64,000 bases of DNA from Streptomyces sp. NBC_01471 (GCF_041438865.1 NZ_CP109450.1:3954501-4018500), one strand, 5' to 3'. Counted from the stretch's first letter, positions 8,451 to 17,202 are shown. The notes: generated by a model not told the origin, from the sequence alone. Numbers and translations are program-made.

Positions 8451-10202
8451 ATGGCAGCTCCGGACCCCACCGATCCGCCGGAAGACTCCTCCGCGGAGGA
8501 CTTCCCAGCCGAGGACTCTCCAGCCGAGGACCCCCCGGCGGAGGACTTCGGCCGGCACGGGCTCTCCGCCGAGTTCACCGCGCGCGTACCGCAGCTGCTG
8601 GAGGCCATGCGCTCCATCGGTACGGGCCTCGAACTGCACGCGACCCTGAACAGGATCTGCGAGACAGCCGGCGGGCTGGCCGGTGCGCGCTATGCCGCGA
8701 TCGGCGTCGTGGACCAGGAGCGCGGCGGCCTCAGCGATTTCGTCACCCATGGCGTGCCGGAGGAGGAAGCAGCGCGGATCGGCCACGTCCCGGACGGGCA
8801 CACGGGCCTTCTGGGTGCGCTGATCGAGGATGCCCGCGTCGTGCGGCTCACGGATCTGACGAGCGACCCGCGCTACGCCGGATTCCCTCCGCACCATCCG
8901 CGGATGCGGACGTTCCTGGGGGTCCCGGTACAGGTGCAGGGGGAGACCTTCGGCAATCTCTACGTCGCGGAGAAGACCGACGGGAGCCGCTTCACCGACG
9001 GTGATCTGCACATGGTGCAGGTCCTCGCCGCCGAGGCCGGCATCGCGATCAACAACGCCCGGCTGTACGAGGCGGCCCGGCAGCGCGAGCGGTGGATCGA
9101 CGGTTCAGTGGCCGTCACCACGGCGCTGCTGGCCGGCGGCGACGCTGATGAGGCGCTCTCGGTGGTCGCCGAACAGGCACGCCATCTGGCGGACTCGGCC
9201 GCCGGAGTGGTCATGCTGCCTGCCGCAGAGGGTGGACTGGAGGTCGTCGCCGTCTCCAGCGACCACCCCAGTCAGGTCCTCGGGCTGATCGTCCCGCCGG
9301 AGAGCGGGGTCGTGGCGACACTGCTCTCCGGCGCCCCGGTGTTCGTGGACGACTCGGCGTCCGATCCGCGGATGATCACCGAGATGGGCAGGCGGTTCGG
9401 GCCGAGCATGATGCTGCCCCTGCACAGCGGCGGCCGTCTGCGGGGCGTGCTGGCCACGCCCCGCGAACGCGGTGCCCGGCCGTTCACGGCGGCCGAACGT
9501 TCACTGGCCTCGCAGTTCGCCTCGCAGGCCGCGCTGGCGCTGATGATGGCCGACGCCCAGCGCGACAGAGAGCGCCTCGCGGTCTTCGAGGACCGCGACC
9601 GGATCGCCCGCGACCTGCACGACCTGGTCATCCAGCGCCTGTTCGCCACCGGGATGATGCTGGAGGGTGCCCACCGCCAGTCGGCGCCGCCCGCGGTGCG
9701 CCTCGGTGTGGGCAAGGCCGTCGATGAGCTGGACGTGACGATCCAGGAGATCCGTACCGCCATCTTCGCGCTGCAGCAGGGGGCTGCCGAGGCTCCGTCG
9801 GGGCTGTGCCGACGGGTCCTGCGGGAGATCAACATGGCGGCCGTACCGCTGGGGTTCAAACCCACGCACCGCTTCGTGGGCCCGGTCGACTCGGAGGTCG
9901 GGGAGCTGACGGGGAAGAACCTGATCGCGGCGCTCCGGGAGGCACTCTCCAACGCGTTCCGGCATGCCGCCGCCTCCCGGATCCATGTGGACGTCGACGC
10001 CACGGCGCAGCTGGACGACGGCCGCCCGGCGGTACGTCTGACGGTCTCCGACGACGGGGTCGGCATCCCGGAGGGCGGCCGGCGCAGCGGACTGCGCAAT
10101 CTCAGCCGGCGCGCGGAGGCGCTGGGCGGATCGAGCGCCTACGGGCCGGGGATGGGCGATGAGGGCGGGGGCACGGCGGTGGTGTGGGAGGCACCGCTGT
10201 AG
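8451..10202 (+). CDS. GAF-domain histidine kinase of the DevS/NarL-partner type
   Basis: A 583-residue soluble sensor kinase. An acidic N-terminal stretch made of degenerate AED repeats (residues ~7-33) is followed by GAF domain 1 (~50-205), GAF domain 2 (~215-365), a HisKA_3 dimerisation helix with the phospho-acceptor in RIARDLHDLVIQRLF (His ~390), and an ATPase domain with LREALSNAFRHAA and DDGVGIPEGG. GAF1 contains FPPHHPRMRTFLGVPV, resembling the segment that carries the heme ligand in mycobacterial DevS, so heme/oxygen sensing is plausible but inferred. No response regulator gene adjoins it. It begins 20 bp after cydCD, and may be co-transcribed with the bd oxidase genes. Confidence 0.9.
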   Translation: MAAPDPTDPPEDSSAEDFPAEDSPAEDPPAEDFGRHGLSAEFTARVPQLLEAMRSIGTGLELHATLNRICETAGGLAGARYAAIGVVDQERGGLSDFVTHGVPEEEAARIGHVPDGHTGLLGALIEDARVVRLTDLTSDPRYAGFPPHHPRMRTFLGVPVQVQGETFGNLYVAEKTDGSRFTDGDLHMVQVLAAEAGIAINNARLYEAARQRERWIDGSVAVTTALLAGGDADEALSVVAEQARHLADSAAGVVMLPAAEGGLEVVAVSSDHPSQVLGLIVPPESGVVATLLSGAPVFVDDSASDPRMITEMGRRFGPSMMLPLHSGGRLRGVLATPRERGARPFTAAERSLASQFASQAALALMMADAQRDRERLAVFEDRDRIARDLHDLVIQRLFATGMMLEGAHRQSAPPAVRLGVGKAVDELDVTIQEIRTAIFALQQGAAEAPSGLCRRVLREINMAAVPLGFKPTHRFVGPVDSEVGELTGKNLIAALREALSNAFRHAAASRIHVDVDATAQLDDGRPAVRLTVSDDGVGIPEGGRRSGLRNLSRRAEALGGSSAYGPGMGDEGGGTAVVWEAPL

Positions 10203-10278
10203 GAGGCACTGCTGTGGGCAGCGGGTGTGCGGGCGGGGGGTCGCGCGGGGCGGTCCGGGCCTGTCAGGTCCGGACCGG

Positions 10279-11151
10279 TCAGGTCGAGCCCGGTCGGCGG
10301 GCCTTCAGGATCTGCTCGATGACGACCGCGACGCCGTCGTCGTTGTTGGTGACCGTGCGCCCCGAAGCGGCGGCCACCGCTTCCGGGTGTGCGTTGCCCA
10401 TCGCGTACGAACTGCCCGCCCACCGCAGCATCTCGACGTCGTTCGGCATGTCCCCGAAGGCGACGACCTCGGCGGGCGAGATACCGCGCTCCGCGCAGCA
10501 CAGGGCCAGCGTGCCGGCCTTGGAGACGCCGGGGCCACTGATCTCCAGCAGCGCGGTCGGGCTGGAACGGGTGATCGAGGCGCGGCCGCCGACAGCTTCG
10601 CGGGCCAGGGCGAGGAAGTCGTCGGGCGACAGCTCCGGGTGGTGGGCCAGCACCTTCAGCACGGGCTGGTCCGCGAGACCGCAGTCCGCCGCCAGCAGCT
10701 TCTCGGCGGGCGCGACGCTCGACGCGGCGTCGAACTGCAGCGGCGGGTAGGCCGGCTCGTGATGGATGCCGCCGGTCCGCTCGACGGCGAAGGACGTGCC
10801 CGGGGCGGCGGTCCGCAGGATGGACACCACGTCGAGGGCGTCGGTGCGCTCCAGCGGGAGGACCTTGACGAAAATGTGCCCGCCCTCGTCGCCGTGGAGG
10901 TCGACCACCGCGGCGCCGTTGCCGCAGATGGCCAGGCCGTGGCCGTGCACATGGTCGCTGACGACGTCCATCCACCGGGCCGGCCGGCCGGTGACGAAGA
11001 AGACGTCGATACCGGCCTTCTCGGCGGCTGCGAGCGCCGCGATGGTGCGGTCCGAGACGGTCTTGTCGTCGCGCAGCAGGGTGCCGTCCAGGTCGGTGGC
11101 GATCAGCCGGGGCGGGAGAGGGGCGGCGGCGGGGCCGTTAGCTGAGGTCAC
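10279..11151 (-). CDS. Cof-type HAD-superfamily hydrolase
   Basis: A 290-residue HAD IIB phosphatase, probably acting on small phosphorylated metabolites. Motif I is DLDGTLLRDD with both catalytic aspartates, motif II the threonine in FFVTGRPARW, motif III the lysine around GPGVSKAGTL, and motif IV VVAFGDMPNDVEML. GTG at 11151 is used because GGGAG lies upstream and reading further back enters a sequence without family similarity. It is convergent with the sensor kinase (76 bp apart) and divergent from the luciferase-like gene. A paralogue sits next to serS at 24477-25289. Substrate is unknown. Confidence 0.9.
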   Translation of the reverse strand: MTSANGPAAAPLPPRLIATDLDGTLLRDDKTVSDRTIAALAAAEKAGIDVFFVTGRPARWMDVVSDHVHGHGLAICGNGAAVVDLHGDEGGHIFVKVLPLERTDALDVVSILRTAAPGTSFAVERTGGIHHEPAYPPLQFDAASSVAPAEKLLAADCGLADQPVLKVLAHHPELSPDDFLALAREAVGGRASITRSSPTALLEISGPGVSKAGTLALCCAERGISPAEVVAFGDMPNDVEMLRWAGSSYAMGNAHPEAVAAASGRTVTNNDDGVAVVIEQILKARRPGST

Positions 11152-11364
11152 CCGGTCATTCTCCCGTACCGATGGCCTGGAGCGCACGGGAGTGCGAAGA
11201 GGCGCACAGATGAGTACGTACGCGGCTGTGCGATGCCTCCGGGAGGCGACCGGATACCGGCAGCGGACGGGCTCCGGTCCGGCTCGGCGGGTGATTGCCC
11301 CGCCCGGTGGTGACGACAGCTGCGGCCCGGTGAGCGGGTGCCCGTACGACGTAGGCTCGTGGCC

Positions 11365-12270
11365 ATGCGACTGAGTACCGTGATTCTTCCCGTCCGCCGG
11401 TGGAGCGAGGGTGGCCGTGAGCAGTGGGTGCGCGCCGAGGAGCTGGGCTTCCACACCGCGTACACCTACGACCACCTCTCCTGGCGGGTGCCGTTCCGCG
11501 ACGGCCCCTGGTTCGGAGCGGTCCCGACTCTGACCGCGGCGGCCGCGGCCACCGCACGTGTCCGGCTCGGCACGCTGGTCACGTCGCCGAACTTCCGGCA
11601 CCCCGTGACGCTCGCGAAGGACCTTCTCTCGCTGGACGACATCTCGGACGGCCGGATCACCCTGGGCATCGGTGCCGGCGGCACCGGCTTCGATGCCACG
11701 GCGCTCGGCCAGGAGCCGTGGACTCCGCGCGAACGAGCCGACCGGTTCGGCGAGTTCGTGCCCCTCATCGACCGGCTGCTGACCGAGGACTCGGTCACTC
11801 ACCGGGGCACGCACTACTCGGCCGAGGAGGCCCGCAACATCCCGGGCTGTGTGCAGCGGCCCCGGCTCCCCTTCGCTGTCGCGGCCACCGGCCCGCGAGG
11901 GATGAGTATCGCCGCGAGGTACGGGGAGGGCTGGGTGACGACGGGTGATCCGAAGATCTTCGAGTCGGGTACTCCCGAACAGTCGGCGGAAGCGGTCCGC
12001 GGCCAGATCGGCAGGCTCGGCACGGCGTGCGACGCGATCGGCAGGGACGTGGCCGAGGTGGAGAAGATCCTGCTCACCGGGTTCACGCCCGAGGCGGGCC
12101 GGCCCATGGAGTCCCTGGACGCCTTCGTCGACTTCGCGGGGAAGTACTTCGCCCTGGGCATCGACGAGATCGTGATCCACGCGCCGATCCCCGGCACCAT
12201 CTTCGCCGCGGACGAGAAGGTCTTCGAGCGGATCGCGACCGAGGCACTGGCGCAGCTCGGGCAGAACTAG
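11365..12270 (+). CDS. LLM-class flavin/F420-dependent oxidoreductase
   Basis: A 301-residue bacterial-luciferase-like TIM-barrel oxidoreductase. The sequence shows the family pattern: an N-terminal strand (RLSTVILPVRRW), RLGTLVTSPNFRHPVTLAKD, LDDISDGRITLGIGAGG, and FAVAATGPRGMSIAARYGEG near residue 180. Enzymes of this family use reduced F420 or FMN; actinobacterial members are often F420-dependent, but the cofactor cannot be told from these motifs. ATG 11365 is chosen; GTG 11359 is in frame and equally possible. It stands alone, with a DnaA-box cluster just after it. Confidence 0.87.
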   Translation: MRLSTVILPVRRWSEGGREQWVRAEELGFHTAYTYDHLSWRVPFRDGPWFGAVPTLTAAAAATARVRLGTLVTSPNFRHPVTLAKDLLSLDDISDGRITLGIGAGGTGFDATALGQEPWTPRERADRFGEFVPLIDRLLTEDSVTHRGTHYSAEEARNIPGCVQRPRLPFAVAATGPRGMSIAARYGEGWVTTGDPKIFESGTPEQSAEAVRGQIGRLGTACDAIGRDVAEVEKILLTGFTPEAGRPMESLDAFVDFAGKYFALGIDEIVIHAPIPGTIFAADEKVFERIATEALAQLGQN

Positions 12271-12354
12271 AGCTCTCGCTTGAATCAGGGCCAGTGCGGG
12301 GGCGCGTGCGCCGGTGTGCATCCGAATTACCTTTTGCGCCCCATGAGTTAGGCA

Positions 12355-12408
12355 TGATCCACAGGCAAGGTGGGTTATCCACAGGCTATTTGGCGATTCT
12401 GTGGACAA
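12355..12408. promoter_or_regulatory. Cluster of three DnaA boxes
   Basis: TGATCCACA (12355-12363), TTATCCACA (12375-12383) and TGTGGACAA (12400-12408, the reverse of TTGTCCACA) lie within 54 bp in the convergent gap between the oxidoreductase and the MerR-type gene. Two are exact high-affinity DnaA boxes for Streptomyces. Confidence 0.8.
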
Positions 12409-12420
12409 AGGTATGGTGAT

Positions 12421-13419
12421 TTACGGCTTTTGGTCTGTTTGCCGTACTTCTTGCTGTGGAAGAGTCAGCGCGTCCAACGCCCTTGCCTGAAGCTCCCGTT
12501 CAGTGGCGCCGGTGATGAACGCGGGTGCGTTCTCGCGTCCCACCAGCCTCTCCACCGCGGCGAGCGTGGCTGCCGGAACCGGTACGGACGCGGGACCTCC
12601 GGGGGGCGCGGGCGGGCTGTCGGGGCCGAGGTGCTGCTGGAGATGGCGGGTGGCGAACAGCCTCATGGCCCGGGCCAGTTCGGCGTCGACGCTCTGCTGG
12701 GCCAGCGGGCGCAGCCGCCGTACCAGTGAGGCGGCCTCCGCCACATGCGCGTCGGTGGGCTGGGCAGGACCCAGATAGCGTGCGAAGACGTGCTCCGTCG
12801 TGAACTCCAGGAAGCGCGAGGCGATGTGCTCGACCTGGCCGCGCAGCTCCCGCAGATGGATGGAGATGGCCTTGAGCGGGACGCCGGCCGCGTGCAGTTC
12901 CACAGCCACGGCCAGCTCCTGCGGGCTCGGCACCATGAACTCGTCGTCGCTGCCGGCCACCCGTTCCAGCACGCCCAGTGCCACCGCGTCCGCGACCGCC
13001 TCGTCGTCGGGCACCCCGCCGAACCGGGCGTCCAGCTCGGCACGGGAGATCCGGTCCGCTTCCTCATCGGTCCACGGCCCGCTGACCTCCGCGACCAGCC
13101 CCAGCACCCCGCCGAGACCCCGCCCGGCGTCCCACGCCTCCAGCAGTTCCTTGATGGAGGCCAGGGTGTAGCCGCGGTCGAGCAGTTCGGCGATCTGGCG
13201 CAGCCTGGCCAGATGGCTGTCCCCGTACACATTGGACCGGCCGCGCCGCTGCGGTTTGGGCAGCAGGCCGCGGTCCTGGTACGCACGGATCGTACGGACC
13301 GTGGCGCCGCTGTGGTGCGCCAGATCCTCGATCCGGTACTCGGGCCCGGGCCCCGACGCCGTAACCCTGGACGCTGCCACCCCGGACGCTGTAACTCCCG
13401 ACGCTCTCACCCCGGACAC
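12421..13419 (-). CDS. MerR-family transcriptional regulator
   Basis: A 332-residue regulator. After a repetitive ~22-residue leader made of TASGV-like units, residues ~27-95 form a MerR winged helix (YRIEDLAHHSGATVRTIRAY, then QDRGLLPKPQRRGRSNVYGD), followed by a long helical effector domain without recognisable metal-binding cysteines. GTG at 13419 has GGGAGG upstream; the next plausible starts lie inside the repeat leader. It is the last gene of the leftward four-gene operon starting at 17104 and lies 27 bp after the PF10118-type hydrolase gene, so it probably regulates that operon or responds to its product. Confidence 0.88.
   Translation of the reverse strand: MSGVRASGVTASGVAASRVTASGPGPEYRIEDLAHHSGATVRTIRAYQDRGLLPKPQRRGRSNVYGDSHLARLRQIAELLDRGYTLASIKELLEAWDAGRGLGGVLGLVAEVSGPWTDEEADRISRAELDARFGGVPDDEAVADAVALGVLERVAGSDDEFMVPSPQELAVAVELHAAGVPLKAISIHLRELRGQVEHIASRFLEFTTEHVFARYLGPAQPTDAHVAEAASLVRRLRPLAQQSVDAELARAMRLFATRHLQQHLGPDSPPAPPGGPASVPVPAATLAAVERLVGRENAPAFITGATERELQARALDALTLPQQEVRQTDQKP
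13356..13419 (-). repeat. Degenerate 15-bp direct repeats in the start of the MerR gene
   Basis: Four to five imperfect copies of a ~15-bp unit (core GACGCTGTAACCCC and variants) encode the Val-Thr/Arg-Ala-Ser-Gly units before the helix-turn-helix. The unit is a multiple of three, so copy-number change would keep the frame. Confidence 0.6.
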
Positions 13420-13446
13420 GCTGCCTCCCTTCTCACCCTGTCAGGG

Positions 13447-14445
13447 CTACGGCAGGGCCGCGCGGCCGATCGCGCCTGCCGCTGCGCGAGCGGCGGGCGA
13501 GGCTGCGAGGTACTCGACCGCCCTGCGCAGCGAGCCCTCCTGGGAGGGATGGTACGACCGCCTGAAGTAGCGGGGTATCGCCGAGCCCAGCTCACCCCAG
13601 GAAGGCAGCAGCCTTTTGGTGACCGCCCGGTTGTGCTCCCGCAGTGAGTACCTGGGCCTGCCCTCCGTCCCGGGGCCGTGGCGCAGGAGAGCGGGGTCGT
13701 GACGCATGAGGTACGAGGCACCCCAGACCCACAGCCACAGCAGCACCGGAGTGACGACGGCCATGCCCTCGATCCGCCGGGCATAGCGCGGCAGCCCTTC
13801 GCCGCCGCAGTGCTGGTACATGTCGAAGGCCACGGCCCGGTGTTCCACCTCCTCCGCGCCGTGCCAGCGCAGCAGGTCGAGCATGACGGCGTCGGACCCG
13901 GCCGCATCGAGGGCGTCGGCGCTCAGCACCCAGTCCCCGAGGACCGCGGTGAACTGCTCGATCGCGGCGACCAGCGACAGCCGGAAGCGGAGCCACTCCC
14001 GCGCCGGAACCGGTATGCCGAGCGGCGGCCGCTCGCCGAGGAGTTTCTCGAAGAGGAAGTCGACGTGCCGGGTGTACGCCGCGGTGTCGAGCCGCTGGGC
14101 GGCCAGGTGGTCCAGGACATGGGAGTGCTGCACGCTGTGTGTGGCCTCCTGGCCCATGAACCCCTTGAAGTCCTTGAGCAGTCCGGGGTCGTCGACGAGC
14201 GGCAGCGCCTCCTTGAAGACCTTCACGAACCACCGCTCGCCCGCCGGGAGCAGCAGGTGCAGCACATTGATCACATGGGTGGCGACGGGCTCGCCCGGTA
14301 TCCAGTGCAGCGGCGTGTTTTCCCAGTCGAAGGAGACCCGGCGCGGCGCGATGACGTGTGGCCCCGGCTCCGAGTGTGTTCCCGGACCCGTGTGGGGTTC
14401 CATCTCCGAATGCGGTCCCCCTGCCGCGTCCTGTCCGTCGCTCAC
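13447..14445 (-). CDS. PF10118-type metal-dependent hydrolase-like protein
   Basis: A 332-residue member of the family named predicted metal-dependent hydrolase (PF10118). It has the helical di-metal-like motif pairs FMGQEATHSVQHSHVL (~residue 105) and HGAEEVEHRAVAFDMY (~185), which look like the E/H ligands of ferritin-like or related carboxylate-bridged sites, and a hydrophobic segment (VVTPVLLWLWVWGASYLM) that may be membrane-associated. The GTG start overlaps the stop of the fusion gene upstream by four bases (GTGA, 14442-14445), so translation is coupled. The ~25 leading residues are variable and rich in Gly, Pro and His; an internal ATG also exists. The substrate is unknown; neighbours suggest lipid or hydrophobic compounds. 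Confidence 0.82.
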   Translation of the reverse strand: MSDGQDAAGGPHSEMEPHTGPGTHSEPGPHVIAPRRVSFDWENTPLHWIPGEPVATHVINVLHLLLPAGERWFVKVFKEALPLVDDPGLLKDFKGFMGQEATHSVQHSHVLDHLAAQRLDTAAYTRHVDFLFEKLLGERPPLGIPVPAREWLRFRLSLVAAIEQFTAVLGDWVLSADALDAAGSDAVMLDLLRWHGAEEVEHRAVAFDMYQHCGGEGLPRYARRIEGMAVVTPVLLWLWVWGASYLMRHDPALLRHGPGTEGRPRYSLREHNRAVTKRLLPSWGELGSAIPRYFRRSYHPSQEGSLRRAVEYLAASPAARAAAGAIGRAALP

Positions 14446-16208
14446 AGCGGCGGCTCCATCCGGGCTACGGCGCGCAGCGCCCTCGGCGCGAACCTGGACA
14501 TGAAGCGGGCGCCGCGTGCCTCGGGTGTCACCGGCACCACCGCCCGGTTGTGCACCACGGCGGAGAGGATCGCGTCGGCCACCTTCTCCGGCGGGTAGTT
14601 GCGCAGCCCGTACAGACGGGACGACTTCTTCTGCCGGCGCTTCTCCTCGTCCGCCGAGACACCCGCGAAGCGTGCGGTGGACGTGATGTTGGTGTTCACC
14701 AGGCCCGGGCATATCGCGGTGATCCCGATGTCCTGTCCGGCCAGCTCCGCACGCAGGCACTCGCTCAGCATGAGCACCGCGGCCTTGGACGTGGAGTACG
14801 CCGGGAGGACCTTCGACGGCTGGTATGCCGCTGCCGAAGCGGTGTTGACGATGTGGCCGCCCTGACCGCGGTCCGCCATCTGCCTGCCGAAGAGCCGACA
14901 GCCGTGGATGACACCCCACAGATTGACGTCGAGGACCTGCTTCCAGTCCTCGCTCGTGGTGTCCAGGAAGGAGCCGGAGAGGCCGATGCCCGCGTTGTTG
15001 ACCAGGACGTCGACCGTCCCGTACTCGGCGGCGACCCTCTCGGCGAGCTTCTCCATCGCCTGCTCGTCGCTGACGTCCACTGCTTCCCCCCAGGCATCGG
15101 GGGAGCCGATCAGCCGCGCCATCTCCGCCGTACGCGCCGCACCTTCCGCGTCCCGGTCGACGGCCACGACGCGTGCGCCAGATTCGGCGAACGCGAAGGC
15201 GGTGGCCCGGCCGATCCCGCTCGCGGCCCCCGTCACCAGGACGAGCCGGCCGCTGAAACGGTCGGCGTACTTGCCGGTCGCCGCCGTCTGCGGGGCGGGC
15301 CCCGGAGTCTCGTTGGCCGTCACGAAATCCCCGATCCAGGCGGCCAGCTGGTCCGGCCTGGTGCGCGGCACCCAGTGCTTGGCCGGAAGGGTCCGGCGCG
15401 TCAGCTGCGGTGCCCACTGCTCCAGTTCGTCATAGAGGTGCTCCGAGAGAAAGGCGTCGCCGGTGGGCGTGATCAGCTGGACGGGCGCGTGCGCGTAAGC
15501 GTCGGCGCGCGGCCTGCGCAGCCGGGACCTGACGTTGTCACGGTAGAGCCAGGCGCCGTGCGCGGCGTCCGAGGGCAGCGAAGCCGTGGGGTAGTCGCCG
15601 GACGGTACCTTCTCGACCCGCTCCAGGATCCCCGGCCACCGCTTGCCGAGCGGTCCACGCCAGGCGAGCTCCGGCAGCACCGGCGTATGCAGCAGGTACA
15701 CGTACCAGGATTTGGCCCCCTGGCCGAGCAGCTGGGCGGTCCTGCGCGGGGTCGGCCGGGACATCCGCTTCTTGATCCACTGCCCGAAGTGGTCGAGCGA
15801 AGGGCCGGACATCGAGGTGAACGAAGCGATCCGGCCCTCGGTGCGCGGCACGGTCACGAACTCCCAGGACTGCACGGATCCCCAGTCGTGGCCGACGAGG
15901 TGAACCGGCTTTCCGGGGCTGACCGCGTCCGCCACGGCCAGGAAGTCGTCGGTCAGTTTCTCCAGGGTGAAGCCGCCGCGCAGCGGCGCAGGCGCCGAGG
16001 ACCTGCCGTGCCCCCGCACGTCGTAGAGCACCACGTGGAAGCGCTCGGCCAGTTGGGCCGCCACCTCGGTCCAGACCTCCTTGCTGTCCGGGTATCCGTG
16101 CACCAGCACGACGGTCGGCCGGTCCGGGTCGCCCAGCTCGGCGACGCACAGCTCGATGCCTCCGGTACGCACCCAGCGCTCGCGCGCTCCTGCGATTCCC
16201 TTGCTCAT
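14442..16208 (-). CDS. Alpha/beta hydrolase - short-chain dehydrogenase fusion (EphD-like)
   Basis: A 588-residue two-domain enzyme. Residues ~8-285 are an alpha/beta hydrolase of the epoxide-hydrolase type (LVHGYPDSKEVW oxyanion-hole region, HLVGHDWGSVQSWEF nucleophile elbow with Asp). Residues ~305-560 are a short-chain dehydrogenase (TGAASGIGRATAFAFAES for NAD(P), NNAGIG, the catalytic Ser in ASAAAYQPSK and Tyr-x3-Lys in AYSTSKAA). The same order occurs in mycobacterial EphD, implicated in epoxide handling during mycolic acid metabolism. The ATG start overlaps the preceding stop codon (ATGA, 16205-16208). Hydrolysis of an epoxide to a diol followed by oxidation is a reasonable inferred reaction sequence; no substrate is proven. 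Confidence 0.9.
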   Translation of the reverse strand: MSKGIAGARERWVRTGGIELCVAELGDPDRPTVVLVHGYPDSKEVWTEVAAQLAERFHVVLYDVRGHGRSSAPAPLRGGFTLEKLTDDFLAVADAVSPGKPVHLVGHDWGSVQSWEFVTVPRTEGRIASFTSMSGPSLDHFGQWIKKRMSRPTPRRTAQLLGQGAKSWYVYLLHTPVLPELAWRGPLGKRWPGILERVEKVPSGDYPTASLPSDAAHGAWLYRDNVRSRLRRPRADAYAHAPVQLITPTGDAFLSEHLYDELEQWAPQLTRRTLPAKHWVPRTRPDQLAAWIGDFVTANETPGPAPQTAATGKYADRFSGRLVLVTGAASGIGRATAFAFAESGARVVAVDRDAEGAARTAEMARLIGSPDAWGEAVDVSDEQAMEKLAERVAAEYGTVDVLVNNAGIGLSGSFLDTTSEDWKQVLDVNLWGVIHGCRLFGRQMADRGQGGHIVNTASAAAYQPSKVLPAYSTSKAAVLMLSECLRAELAGQDIGITAICPGLVNTNITSTARFAGVSADEEKRRQKKSSRLYGLRNYPPEKVADAILSAVVHNRAVVPVTPEARGARFMSRFAPRALRAVARMEPPL

Positions 16209-17104
16209 GCGGCCCTCTCCTCTGCCCAGCGCCGCACATGCGGCAGATCTTCGTCCAGCCAGAAGGCGCTCTGCTCGGGGTCGGCCGAGTCGGTCACGAC
16301 CAGGATCTCCTCGAACTTCGCGCCCGTGCCCCGGAATCCGAGGTGCGGTTCGACCGCCCACAGCCCCGGCCGGGGCGGGTGGTCGGAGAACTTGTACGGG
16401 CTCCACAGCGGCGACCAGCCGTCCCGGTGGCCGTGCAGCGCATCGCTCGCCAGGCCTTTCAGGGACTGGGTACCGAAGCCGAACACATGGGGCGACCAGC
16501 GCCGCTCCTTGACCTCGTCGACCTTGTGCGCGATCACACCGAACGGATAGGCGCGGTGCCGGTTCGCGTACCCCTGAGTGGTCATCAGCCGCTCCACGTC
16601 CTCGTAGACCGTGCGCAGCGTGCGTCTTTCACGCACCTCCCGCAGGATGAGGTCGCGGTGCGCCTCCAGGTCGGCGAGCAGCTTGTCGTGCACCGGGTTG
16701 AGTCCGAGGCAGCCGGAGTAACCGACATCTGCGGTGAAGCCGCGGAAGACGGGGGCCATGTCCAGAATGAACGGCATCCCGGCTTCGAGCCGCCGGTTCG
16801 TCGGGAAGAACTGGAGCGGCACCCTGAACCCCGCGAAGGCGGTCCGGACCCCGAACCAGGCGAACGGCAGATGGAACCAGTCCCGGACACCCCGCCGGTA
16901 CAGCCACTCGCGCTGCATCCGCGCTGCCTCGCGCTCGGTCACACCCGGCCTGAGCTGGGCGGCGACAGCCTCCGCGCAGGCGTAGGCAAGGGTCTGCACC
17001 TCTCTGAACCCCCGCAGCCGCGCGGCCTCCGCGCCGCCCTGCGCGACCGGCCGCGCGGCCGGGCCACCTGCCCACCGTGCTGCTGCTTTCACCCCTGAGG
17101 CCAT
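16205..17104 (-). CDS. M24-family metallopeptidase-like protein
   Basis: A 299-residue protein with the pita-bread fold of methionine aminopeptidase/prolidase/creatinase. Candidate metal ligands are visible: Asp in FILDMAPVF, Asp in FTADVGYSG, His in GVIAHKVDEV, Glu in WAVEPHLGF and Glu in AKFEEILVV. The usual N-terminal creatinase domain is absent. ATG at 17104 has AGGTGG upstream. It is first in the leftward operon with the EphD-like fusion, the PF10118 protein and the MerR regulator, and overlaps the fusion gene by ATGA. Since peptidase activity makes little sense with these neighbours, a hydrolase on a non-peptide amide or C-N bond is possible; this is inference. Confidence 0.85.
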   Translation of the reverse strand: MASGVKAAARWAGGPAARPVAQGGAEAARLRGFREVQTLAYACAEAVAAQLRPGVTEREAARMQREWLYRRGVRDWFHLPFAWFGVRTAFAGFRVPLQFFPTNRRLEAGMPFILDMAPVFRGFTADVGYSGCLGLNPVHDKLLADLEAHRDLILREVRERRTLRTVYEDVERLMTTQGYANRHRAYPFGVIAHKVDEVKERRWSPHVFGFGTQSLKGLASDALHGHRDGWSPLWSPYKFSDHPPRPGLWAVEPHLGFRGTGAKFEEILVVTDSADPEQSAFWLDEDLPHVRRWAEERAA

Positions 17105-17202
17105 GCCACCTGTCCGTCCCGTCCGTGTGCGGTACGTGCTCGTAACTTGACACTGATGAATGTGACAATGCCTGGCGGCTACGTCAAGGGCCCCGCCTGG
17201 CC

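Noticed and set aside
11152..12408. Leftward extension of the HAD gene reading across the oxidoreductase gene
   Set aside because: The frame is open because of high GC, but it is antisense to a well-supported gene and has no family similarity; the HAD protein starts at GTG 11151.
14446..15417. Upstream extension of the PF10118 gene in the same frame
   Set aside because: It overlaps the SDR half of the fusion gene in another frame and is explained by GC-driven open frames.
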